Positions 28,588 to 37,287 of a stretch of 64,000 bases of DNA are shown here, piece by piece (position 1 is the stretch's first letter; each line of letters begins with the position of its first letter). Source of the stretch: Candidatus Kapaibacterium sp. (GTDB lineage: Bacteria; Bacteroidota; Ignavibacteria; Kapaibacteriales; UBA7675); the NCBI GenBank assembly GCA_028284775.1, contig JANQRB010000132.1, positions 1 to 64,000 of the forward strand. Reading direction: 5' to 3'. The notes below the pieces were generated by a model, which worked only from the letters and a program-made list of their open reading frames with translations, had not been told where the DNA came from and did not search any database. Made by a program: the position numbers and the translations under genes.

Positions 28588-28681
28588 TCATGGGACAGTT
28601 ACCGAAGTATCACCGCCGATCGATTGAGTTGCTCCTTGCGTGCTCAAATGACGGTCGGCCTCAGCGAGCAACAGATTAAAG

Positions 28682-31600
28682 CTAACGCAGGATATTTAGC
28701 GGAACACTTCCAATCCTTGTAGGATCGGCTGCGCTGTATGCCTGTAACAGAAGCACGTAGCTGCCCTGGCTGAGTCGCGCGCCCGATTCAGTACTCACAT
28801 TCCATGGAATCCTGTGTCCCCCGGCCTTCAGCTCCATCTCGGGGAGTCCGCCGACAAGACGACCCTGCGCGTCATACATACGAATCCGGACTTGCGCGTC
28901 TTCGGGCAGGTTGAATTCGATGTTAACAAGCTCGCGAGCCGGATTGGGGCTGACCGCAAGTGGTATCGAGGCTGGAGACGCTTGTCGAACATCGCCTGCA
29001 TTTTCAGTGCCCGGAATAGCTGATTTTACCAGCTGTTCAACAACTCTGATGGTATGTGTCGTCGTGCCGTTGGCATTCTCCAGCGTGTAGCTAAAGGCAT
29101 CCGGAAAATCATTGACGACAACGTCGTACTTAAACGTGAAGCTCTTGGAAGTCGGCGAGAGCGACAGCTCATTCCACAGCGTCACATTCCCGAATGTGCC
29201 TGATGTCTGCCCCTGCAGCGTGACGGGAAGATCGGCGGGAAACTGCGACTGGACGGTGACGAAGATAGTCGACTCCGACCGCAAGCGGCTTACCGTCTTT
29301 GATTCGCCATTCGGCAGTATCAGCAGTTCGAAGGCGGCCAGGGCATTATCGCCCCTGCCCGCGGCGTAGATGTGTTTACTATCGTCCGTTACCGTCAGGG
29401 CGCGTAGCTGCCGGAGGCCGTCGACGCCGTCCCGGCCGTCTTGGAGTTTATGGGCCGGGGTCAGCTCGCCGCTGTTGAGGTCGCGGGTGAATACCGTCAG
29501 CGCATTATCGCTTTCACCCGCAACGTAGAGATTCGCGCCGTCCTTGCTTATCGCTAGGTCGCTCGCCCGCGCCAGCCCATTCACGCCGGGCGCCCCGTCG
29601 CGTATGCGTTGCAGGAAGGAGAGGTTGCCCGTGGATTCCGTTCGCCGGAAGGTCGCCACGGCGTTGTCGTTGCTGCCCGCCACGTAGACAAAGCGCGTGT
29701 CCGGGGAGACAACTACGGATGCGGCGCCTGCCAGGCCGTCGATACCGCTAGCGCCGTCTTTGAAACATTGCCGATAGCTCAGGCTGCCGTCGCTCAGCGC
29801 GCGGTCGAACTGCGCCAGTGCGTCGTCGCTATGGCCGGCGACGAAGACGCTGAGTCCGTCGAGACTGACCGTGACGTCAAGGGCACCGTTCAATCCGTCG
29901 ACGCTGCCACTGTTGTCTTGGAAATGTTCGATGAAACGTAAGGCGCCGCTCGACAGATCGCGGCCGAAAACGGCAAGGGCATCACCGCTGAAGGCCGCTA
30001 CATAGACATTGCTGCCGTCGGGACTGATCGCCAGCCCGCGCGGCCGCTGCATTCCCAGGACGCCGTTTTGTCCGTGACGCAAATGATCAACATAGCTCAG
30101 CGTGCCGTCGCTGGCATTGCGACTGAAAACCACGATCGCATTGTCTCGATAGGCGACCGCATAGAGGTGGCGTCCGTCCGGGCTGAGCGCGAGCGCCGCC
30201 GGATAGCGCATGCGCGTTACGCCCCTGCGTCCATGCCGTACGCGGCCGATATAGCGTAGGGTACCGCTCGTGACCGTCCGTTCAAACATGGCAATCGAGT
30301 TATCCGACCAGCCGGCGGCATAAACGTGTTTACCGTCGGGACTCGCCGCCACGTCATTGACGCGTCGCAGCCCGCGTACCCCGCCCCTGCGGTCTTTTTC
30401 GCGTTCGATGAACTCCAGGTTGACATAGTTAACAATTGCAGGTTGGACGGCGACGATCACGGCTCCCGTTGCTACGCAGCCGTCGCTATTCTCGATGCTG
30501 TAGTTGAAACTTTCACAGCCGGCCGAGCTGGCCGCGGCGGTATACAGCAGCGTGCCGGCCGAGCTAATCGTTACGCTGCCGATCGTGGGATTCCCGGCCG
30601 CCAGCAGGCTCAGACTACCGCCGGTATCGTTGGCGAGAACGTCGATCTCGACCATTTGGCCCGAGCTCACGCTGGCGTGGTCCATTGCGGCGAAGACTAC
30701 GGCCTCGAAGCTCATGCTCGTCGAGCGAACGCCGCCCAGCGAGAGTGTTTCGGTCAGCGTGACGCCGCCGCCGGCCAGCGCCTGAATCTTTACCGATGCA
30801 CAGGTGCTATTCTGACCACTCGCGACCTCGCCATTAAATACGGACCAGCTATAGCTCGCTCCCGGCAGCGGCGTATCGAGTGTCACCTTGGCGGGTGTTC
30901 CCAGGCAGACCGAGGCTGGCGCAATGATGGTCAGCGGCACAGATAACTCAAAAGCGCCGATATCGGGCACATCGAGGCGCGGCTCGCCGCGCTGATCCAG
31001 GAGCGCGATGCCCGCGGTGGTCGAAGCGCCGAAGGCCGGACTGCACAGTTGCAGGGCATGGGTCTGGCCAAAGCCGCCGTTGTCGGCCAGCGCTTCGAGC
31101 TTGGCATCGATGACCGTGGCCGATTCCAGCGCTCCGGGATTCGGCGTCACCACCCCGTTGGGATCGCCGTACTGATCGCCGGTCGTGTTCGAGCTGAAAT
31201 TAAACTGTCCCACGTCGCCGATCAGGTTAAAACCGTCCGAACCGCTCACCACCCCGACGTCCGGGCATTCGCCGCCGCGGTCGGTATTGCCGGCGATTAG
31301 ATTGGAGAACAGGATATCCGTCGTGGCCCAGATGCCGCCGCCGTCGCCTGTACCATTGTTGTCGCTGTCGGCGATATTGCCGGTGATCGTGCAGAAGGCA
31401 ATATCCAGACCGGGCGCGCTGCTGTAGACGCCGCCGCCCAGGTTGCCGGCTTCATTGCCGGAAAAAGTGCAATTAAACAGATCGGCAAAGATAGCGTTGG
31501 CCGCAAAACCGCCGCCATTGTCGCTGGCCGTGTTGGCCGAAAAGCTCGAGCTCGTTACGCGCGTGATGCCGCCCCAGTGTAGAATACCGCCGCCGCGACC

Positions 31601-33694
31601 GTCCCGCGCCACGTTGCCTCGGAAGGAACAATGCGCGACGTCCATGGTGCCGCCGCGTTTGAAGATCGCGCCGCCGTTAAAGTTGGAGCGATTATTTGCA
31701 AAGGTAGTGCTGTGAAATTCCGCGGTGCCGCCCCACATGGACAGCGCGCCGCCTTCGGTGCCGCTGGCTGCGCGATTATTGACAAAGCTACAGGATGTCA
31801 CGTTCAAAATACCGTTGCCCATGTAAATCGCGCCGCCCTCGGAGCTGGTGGCATTGTCTTCGATGTGGACGCCGTCGAGCGTCAGGTTGATATTCGCATT
31901 CGGCAGATGGAATACACCGCCGCGGCAACACGTACCATTGGTCACTATCTCACTATCGATAAATCTGACAATAGACGGACCGCCGCCGTTAAAATACCCG
32001 ACGCTACCGATAATCGCCTTGCTCTTGCGAATACTGCAGTCGATTGCATCCAGCGTACCCTGGTTAACAAAAAATACCCCGCCGCTCGAAGCCGACGTAT
32101 TGCCGACGAAGGAGCAGGACGCAGCGGTCAACACCCCATCAGCCAGATAGATTGCTCCGCCGTTGCTGGCCGCCGAGTTGCCGGTTATGGTAGCAGAAGT
32201 GATCAGCAGTTGAGGGGCACTGCTGTAAATGCCCCCGCCATGCAGCGAAGTCGAGCGATTGCTGGCTATTGTGCAGGATGCGATGGTCACATTCTGCGCG
32301 ACTGCACTGGCAAAAATGCCGCCGCCTTCATCGAGACTGCGGTTGTTGCTGATGATACAGTTTTCAACGAGTGAGCTTTTAACGGAGTTGTAGGCAATCC
32401 CGCCGCCGGCGTTCGCCGTTGCACTGTTGTTTTCAATCAGACAGCCGCGGATGTTGACGATATTGTTGAAGCCGTTTACCCGAACACCACCACCTACGTT
32501 GGAATTGACCCGGTTGTTAAAAATGTTCGTATTAAGGATGTCGATGACCGCACCGGGCGTTGCAGCACCAACCCGTATACCTCCTGCATCGTCGTCCTCA
32601 TTATCGTAGACGTCGCACTCCTCGATCAGGACAAGTCCGCCATCGGACACGATGTCGATTCCACTTCCCGCATTATTTGCAAAGGTGGACTGTTGCACAA
32701 TAAGCTCACTGACTTGCGGACCTTGAGAATCGAATTCAAGGCCTTCGCCACCGTTGCCGGCGCCCGATTGACCAAACTCACAAAAACTGATGCTCGCAGT
32801 GATGCGGGCGCCGCTGTAACCATTAAATTCCACGGCACTGCCGCTGCCAACGGTATGCGAGGTGACGCGCGTATATGTCATATCGAGCGATGCCGTAGTA
32901 TTATCCGCCTCGAAGAACAGACCGCGGCCGCCGCCGAAACCCTTATTTTCCCAGATGTTGCAGTTGGCAATGGTTGCGGCAACATCCCTTAAATGGAGCC
33001 CTCCGCCCGAGCCATTCGACGCGTTACGTGTAAATAGCGAATGCGAAATCAGGTAATCTCCGTTGACTCCAAAGATCGCGCCGCCCCGCGTTTCGTCGAA
33101 GTCCCCGTTGAAGCGGAAGGTGCTGGAGGTAACAACGACATCCGTGCCATCTAAATACAACCCTCCGCCGAAACCAAGGCCGATGTTGCCTGTCAGCGTG
33201 CAGCCGCGAATAGACAGAGTGCCGCCCGTGATATGTATCCCGCCGCCATCTTCAAGAGTTAAATTATCTCTTATCACGCAATTGTCCAGCTCCAGATCGC
33301 AATTGATGCCGCGCACGGCGCCACCTCCTCCTAACAGCAAGAAGCTGTTCTGCAGTTGCAGGCGCGCCAGGGTAACCGCCACCGCGCCGACCTCAAAAAT
33401 GCGAGCGCCGAAACCGCTTTCGAGAATTGCCGTGGCGTTGCTTTGCGCCCGGATCGTGAGCATCGTGCTGATACTGATCTGGCCCTTCGTCAATACGATC
33501 GTTGCGCCGGTCGTAATATCGATAATGTCGCCGTCCTGTGACTGGCCAATTTCGTGGCGCAAGGTTCCCGGACTGCCGTCGTCGGCGTGCTTGTCCACCG
33601 TTCGTATAGCCGCCGTCGTGGCGGGCGGCAAGGCCTGAGTGCAGACAAACAGCAGTGCAGTCAATACCATGCCCAAAGGTCTTCGAAGTTTCAC
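28682..33694 (-). CDS. Giant secreted beta-helix/propeller protein with T9SS sorting domain
   Basis: 1670 aa from a GTG at 33694. GAGG lies 6 nt upstream and a standard signal peptide follows directly (KLRRPLGMVLTALLFVCTQAL, cleavage near TTAA), so this start is preferred to a TTG four codons earlier. Residues ~30-915 form a right-handed parallel beta-helix, opening SPGTLRHEIGQSQDGDII and full of GGGIH/GGAIY turns, as in polymorphic outer-membrane proteins. Next come a PKD/Ig-like domain (~930-1010) and a cadherin-like domain (~1010-1090). Residues ~1090-1458 hold seven lactonase-like propeller blades with SPDGxxVYVAGxxDNA. The end has VSPNPARELVNIEF, MYDAQGRLVGG and GSYVLLL, a type A sorting domain. 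Probably a surface-attached adhesin or matrix protein. A TPR-LuxR gene and a shared promoter-like motif lie directly upstream. Confidence 0.9.
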   Translation of the reverse strand: MKLRRPLGMVLTALLFVCTQALPPATTAAIRTVDKHADDGSPGTLRHEIGQSQDGDIIDITTGATIVLTKGQISISTMLTIRAQSNATAILESGFGARIFEVGAVAVTLARLQLQNSFLLLGGGGAVRGINCDLELDNCVIRDNLTLEDGGGIHITGGTLSIRGCTLTGNIGLGFGGGLYLDGTDVVVTSSTFRFNGDFDETRGGAIFGVNGDYLISHSLFTRNASNGSGGGLHLRDVAATIANCNIWENKGFGGGRGLFFEADNTTASLDMTYTRVTSHTVGSGSAVEFNGYSGARITASISFCEFGQSGAGNGGEGLEFDSQGPQVSELIVQQSTFANNAGSGIDIVSDGGLVLIEECDVYDNEDDDAGGIRVGAATPGAVIDILNTNIFNNRVNSNVGGGVRVNGFNNIVNIRGCLIENNSATANAGGGIAYNSVKSSLVENCIISNNRSLDEGGGIFASAVAQNVTIASCTIASNRSTSLHGGGIYSSAPQLLITSATITGNSAASNGGAIYLADGVLTAASCSFVGNTSASSGGVFFVNQGTLDAIDCSIRKSKAIIGSVGYFNGGGPSIVRFIDSEIVTNGTCCRGGVFHLPNANINLTLDGVHIEDNATSSEGGAIYMGNGILNVTSCSFVNNRAASGTEGGALSMWGGTAEFHSTTFANNRSNFNGGAIFKRGGTMDVAHCSFRGNVARDGRGGGILHWGGITRVTSSSFSANTASDNGGGFAANAIFADLFNCTFSGNEAGNLGGGVYSSAPGLDIAFCTITGNIADSDNNGTGDGGGIWATTDILFSNLIAGNTDRGGECPDVGVVSGSDGFNLIGDVGQFNFSSNTTGDQYGDPNGVVTPNPGALESATVIDAKLEALADNGGFGQTHALQLCSPAFGASTTAGIALLDQRGEPRLDVPDIGAFELSVPLTIIAPASVCLGTPAKVTLDTPLPGASYSWSVFNGEVASGQNSTCASVKIQALAGGGVTLTETLSLGGVRSTSMSFEAVVFAAMDHASVSSGQMVEIDVLANDTGGSLSLLAAGNPTIGSVTISSAGTLLYTAAASSAGCESFNYSIENSDGCVATGAVIVAVQPAIVNYVNLEFIEREKDRRGGVRGLRRVNDVAASPDGKHVYAAGWSDNSIAMFERTVTSGTLRYIGRVRHGRRGVTRMRYPAALALSPDGRHLYAVAYRDNAIVVFSRNASDGTLSYVDHLRHGQNGVLGMQRPRGLAISPDGSNVYVAAFSGDALAVFGRDLSSGALRFIEHFQDNSGSVDGLNGALDVTVSLDGLSVFVAGHSDDALAQFDRALSDGSLSYRQCFKDGASGIDGLAGAASVVVSPDTRFVYVAGSNDNAVATFRRTESTGNLSFLQRIRDGAPGVNGLARASDLAISKDGANLYVAGESDNALTVFTRDLNSGELTPAHKLQDGRDGVDGLRQLRALTVTDDSKHIYAAGRGDNALAAFELLILPNGESKTVSRLRSESTIFVTVQSQFPADLPVTLQGQTSGTFGNVTLWNELSLSPTSKSFTFKYDVVVNDFPDAFSYTLENANGTTTHTIRVVEQLVKSAIPGTENAGDVRQASPASIPLAVSPNPARELVNIEFNLPEDAQVRIRMYDAQGRLVGGLPEMELKAGGHRIPWNVSTESGARLSQGSYVLLLQAYSAADPTRIGSVPLNILR

Positions 33695-33829
33695 TACGTA
33701 CCTCAAGCTTGTATACTAAATTTTTTAATTATGACGGATTGAAACGAGCAACTCCCGGCAGACGGCCCGGCTCCGTGGATTCGAGCCGGCGATTGAAGCC
33801 GCCGGCCGCGCTGCCGGGGTTGTTCGAGT

Positions 33830-33869
33830 GTAAACTATTATCCTGTCAGAGTCCGGGCAACACGACAAA
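33830..33869 (-). promoter_or_regulatory. Composite promoter-like motif, copy at the beta-helix giant
   Basis: On the minus strand TTTGTCGT (33869-33862) is followed, 32 nt from its first base, by TAGTTTAC (33837-33830), close to the Bacteroidota -7 box TAnnTTTG. The spacing is identical to the four copies upstream of the long-signal genes. The gene start is about 136 nt downstream. Confidence 0.55.
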
Positions 33870-34054
33870 TCCACGACAAGGGGAAATCGCAGCGGAAATG
33901 GGAGTTGGAATGCGCAGCCGGCGGAAGCAGAAAGGCCCTGCATGCCCTCAACTCTCTCCCTTCTTCGATCTAATCACGTCTCGCTCTGCTTAACTGCGGC
34001 GAAGGGCTGTGAATCAACGAATCTCTGATGATGAAAGCGCTTGCCGGCGTCGAC

Positions 34055-36121
34055 TTAAAAAAGGTTAACAATGAACAGGATCAGGTCGGTATCGGCGTCG
34101 AGTTGCATTTTACGGCGGATGCGATAGCGATAGGTCTCGATGGTGCGAGGCGAAACGTGCAGAATTTTGCAGATATCCTTGCTGCCGGCACCGGCCTTGA
34201 TCAGGGCACAGACTTTGCGTTCCGTCTGCGAAAGCGCCGGATAGGTCTCTGCCAGACGTCGGTTGAAATCTTCCTGACCACTGAGCTCTGTGTCCAGATG
34301 ATCGCCGGTTTTTGCGGATAGGGCTTCATTAATGCTGTTCTGCAGTTTGCGATTTACGTTGTCGTTCAGGTTCGACGTCTTGTACTGATTATGACGCAGC
34401 TCCTCACGCCATTCGCGGGCAAGGTTGCGGAGGTATTCCAGTTGAAGGGCATTGGCATGCGCGGCATTCTTCAGTTTCTCATGTTCCTGCTGCAGCGTTT
34501 CCAGCTCTCGGCGCGCTTCATTGCGCTCGAGGCGCAGCCGCTTAAACTCGATTTCCTGAAAAGAGCCGGCCACGATATCATGGTTGCGCCGCGTAAATCG
34601 TGATTGCTGGACCTGCTGAAGTTTTTGAAGATAACGAAATGCCTGCCGGTAGTCACCGCGCTGTTCATGAATTCGCAGCATAGATTCGGCAATACGTTTG
34701 TAATTGCTGGCGTTAACACCCTGTTTAAACAGGCCCTCGGCCTCCTGCGCAAATTCGAGCGCTTCTTCCGTTTTATGTTCCGTCAGGAGCAATTCGGCAA
34801 GCATCAGGAGGACGCGAATCGTTAAATAGTCCATCCTGCGTTCGCGCGCCGTGGCGAGGCCCTCGTCCAAAACAGACCGGGCTTCCGCCCTCCGCCCCAG
34901 TTTCATATAGGCTGACCCAAGGCTCATAGAGACGTTGGTCAGGAAATCGCTTCCCGGAAATTGATCGGCCATATCCCTGGCCTTCAAGGCATAGGCGATG
35001 GCATTTTCGAGATCGGCCTCATCCCAGCAATCCACGCGCAGCATACTGCTAAGCGAAACAAAGATCAGGGGATCAGGATCCTGTCGCATGGCAAGCTTGA
35101 AGGCTCGGCGCAGCACCTGCCGGCCGCGATCGCTGTCCTCGAAGTCGAGATGCAAAAGACCGGTCTGTTCGATTGCGCAGATGTGACCCGGGTGATCGCC
35201 CATTTGTTCGTAGAGTTCCTCGCAGCGATGCAGGTATTCCAAAGCACGCGCAAAATTGCCTATGTATTTCATGTAACCGCCAAGTTCCTGCGTAAAGGCG
35301 GCTTCCAGCCAGGTTACTCCGGATTCCCTGGCGTGGCGGTAGCCGTCCTGCAGCGTCGGAAGCAGTTTATCGCGTTGTTCCGTTAAGCGGTAGCAAAAGT
35401 TTAACTGCCAGTGGATCGTGGCCTGCAAGCGATAATTTTTGTCGACGGCGGCCAACGCAATCACCTTATTGTAGAAGTCGATGGCCATATCAAACATCCG
35501 TGCCTGATAGAAGCGCTCCGCCAACAATGCATAGGCGCTTATGCGCTCGGCATTACTGCGGCAATCGTCCAGCAGATCGAGGGCCGCGTCGGTATCCGCC
35601 GCGGCGGCATCAGTATTTCCCATACGCGTATGAACCGTAGCCCGTGCTGCATGCAGGCGGCAGCGCTGCGCCGGCAGTTTAAGCGTCTCGGCCAGCGCGA
35701 GCGCACGTTCCACGACCGCCAGAGATTCCGGCAGCCGGGCGTACTGGCGGTGGTTGAGCGCCAGCCTGTCGAGTGTTTCGAAGAGTTTGTCCCAATCGCC
35801 GATTTCTTCGAGCAGTTCGGCCGCCTCCTCAAATAACTGCCAGTCCTGCTCGGAGTCAATCTTGACTTGCATACAGTTGGCGTACGCTGCAAGCGCATAG
35901 GCCAGCGTTTTGACGTATTCCCTGCGATTGCCGGCTCCTTCGGGCAGCTTGTGCATCAGGCTGCGCGCACGCTCAGCGGCGTCGGCGGCCATGCTGCGTG
36001 CCTCGGCCGGATTGATGTTGACGATGTATTCCGCCAGCTCGGCCATTGCCAGTACCTTGCGGCGCCCGTTCAAATAGCCAACTTTATTGCGGAGTTTATC
36101 GAGTTTTTCTTGTGGCTGCAT
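34055..36121 (-). CDS. TPR-coiled-coil-LuxR transcriptional regulator (paralog 1)
   Basis: 688 aa from the ATG at 36121. This start places LR nine residues after Met exactly as in the four paralogs in this window (M-x8-[LR]-R-x2-[VL]). About 520 residues of TPR-like helical repeats follow (for example YLHRCEELYEQMGDHPGHICAIEQTG). Then comes a charged coiled coil (FKRLRLERNEARRELETLQQ, roughly 540-600) and a C-terminal LuxR/GerE helix-turn-helix at 626-688 (LSQTERKVCALIKAG, SKDICKILHVSPRTIETYRYRIRRK). No receiver, kinase or membrane part, so a cytoplasmic DNA-binding sensor whose ligand or partner would bind the TPR region. It lies upstream of, and on the same strand as, the beta-helix giant gene. 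Confidence 0.88.
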   Translation of the reverse strand: MQPQEKLDKLRNKVGYLNGRRKVLAMAELAEYIVNINPAEARSMAADAAERARSLMHKLPEGAGNRREYVKTLAYALAAYANCMQVKIDSEQDWQLFEEAAELLEEIGDWDKLFETLDRLALNHRQYARLPESLAVVERALALAETLKLPAQRCRLHAARATVHTRMGNTDAAAADTDAALDLLDDCRSNAERISAYALLAERFYQARMFDMAIDFYNKVIALAAVDKNYRLQATIHWQLNFCYRLTEQRDKLLPTLQDGYRHARESGVTWLEAAFTQELGGYMKYIGNFARALEYLHRCEELYEQMGDHPGHICAIEQTGLLHLDFEDSDRGRQVLRRAFKLAMRQDPDPLIFVSLSSMLRVDCWDEADLENAIAYALKARDMADQFPGSDFLTNVSMSLGSAYMKLGRRAEARSVLDEGLATARERRMDYLTIRVLLMLAELLLTEHKTEEALEFAQEAEGLFKQGVNASNYKRIAESMLRIHEQRGDYRQAFRYLQKLQQVQQSRFTRRNHDIVAGSFQEIEFKRLRLERNEARRELETLQQEHEKLKNAAHANALQLEYLRNLAREWREELRHNQYKTSNLNDNVNRKLQNSINEALSAKTGDHLDTELSGQEDFNRRLAETYPALSQTERKVCALIKAGAGSKDICKILHVSPRTIETYRYRIRRKMQLDADTDLILFIVNLF

Positions 36122-36572
36122 TGGTCTTCTCTTGATTAGCGGCAAATTAGCAAATTCCGGCGTCAAAAGTTCGACGGCGAAACGCTGCCGCTGCCGCGAC
36201 AGGAGCTGTAAGTTTCGAGTGTACGGCTGATGATGACCGGGGAGGCATTTCGACGGCGACGATCCGGGTTGGTCGCGTCCAATCGAAATTGGCGGCGGAT
36301 CTTTCCGTGACAGCTCGGGCCAGTAGCGCAGTGGAAGTAACAGACCTGCCGGATTTGATCTGTCCCCCAAAGCCCTTCTACGGCAATAAAAGGATTTGAA
36401 AAAATACTAAATGAACAAGCACTGCCGAGACCTATGAGCAGGCCTGGGCCGCGACTGATCAAAAGCGGTCTTTAGTTCATCGCAGCGGCCGCAGTCCGGG
36501 TTTGATTGGAAGATTAAATAAATACTGCGTCACTTATCGTTTGGCAAACTAATACCCAAGGAGTTTGATGGT

Positions 36573-36914
36573 ATGACTCTCCAAAATGAAGCCGAGCAAC
36601 TTGCCCGGGCCTGGATCGATGGCTGGAATGCCGGAAAACCGGACGACATACCGCTTGCGCCTGATTTCACGCACTCAAGTCCCTTCGGTGTGGTCACGGG
36701 ACGCGAGACATACCTCGAGTGGGTCAAGCCGCTGGCGGCTGCGAACGTGACATCTCTCGAAATTGTGAAGGTCATGGGCAGGGACGGCGATGCAGTCATC
36801 TGGTATAAAATGACGACATCGGGCCGCGTGCTTGCCTGTTGCGACTGGGTGCAATCGGCGAAGGGTCTGATCCTCGCTGTCACCTCGTTTTACGACGCCA
36901 CGGACCTGCGCTGA
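36573..36914 (+). CDS. NTF2-like / SnoaL-type protein
   Basis: 113 aa with a good ribosome-binding site (AAGGAG about 10 nt upstream). Sequence features are AEQLARAWIDGWNAGKPDDI, APDFTHSSPFG, GRETYLEWVKPL and AVIWYKMTTSGRVL, the usual order of the NTF2-like cone fold (SnoaL-type). Such proteins are small-molecule-binding enzymes, often isomerases or cyclases, or simply of unknown role. The residues do not reveal a substrate. It stands alone between two TPR-LuxR genes that point away from each other. Confidence 0.8.
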   Translation: MTLQNEAEQLARAWIDGWNAGKPDDIPLAPDFTHSSPFGVVTGRETYLEWVKPLAAANVTSLEIVKVMGRDGDAVIWYKMTTSGRVLACCDWVQSAKGLILAVTSFYDATDLR

Positions 36915-37055
36915 CGCAGTGAGAATTTGCCGCATCGATTCTCTGGTACGAAGCCTGCCGGTACGCGTCGGCGTGAAGTCCCGGTGAAGATGTCATGTGC
37001 TGTTGTTGGCTAGATGTGTTGGGTGGACGATGATGAGAGGCGGGGGAACGGGTTT

Positions 37056-37179
37056 CGGCTGCGCTCAACCTTCAGAGTTGCGGAACAGGTTTGGTAAGCG
37101 GAACAGGATTTGTAATCGGCTGCGCTCAACCTTCAGAGTTGCGGAACAGGTTTGGTAATCGGCTGCGCTCAAGCCTCAG
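37056..37179. repeat. Tandem direct repeats upstream of TPR-LuxR paralog 2
   Basis: Two identical 42-bp copies (37056-37097 and 37117-37158), each starting CGGCTGCGCTCAACC and ending GGTTTGGTAA. They are separated by a partial copy of the GCGGAACAGG part and followed by a truncated third copy (37160-37179). The array ends about 110 bp before the chosen gene start. It may be replication slippage or a regulator-binding array. Confidence 0.75.
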
Positions 37180-37287
37180 CGCGCTGGGGCGAATCAGTAT
37201 GTGCCGAATCCTGAACTCAGCAAATATTTCATTAGATTCGCCGGTAGTGATTGCAATCGATTACTAACTGCACATCGTGAATTACCA

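Noticed and set aside
30326-30946. Plus-strand frames across the beta-helix giant gene (also 31631-32374, 33063-33638)
   Set aside because: Antisense to a clearly real gene with signal peptide and sorting domain; low-complexity composition.
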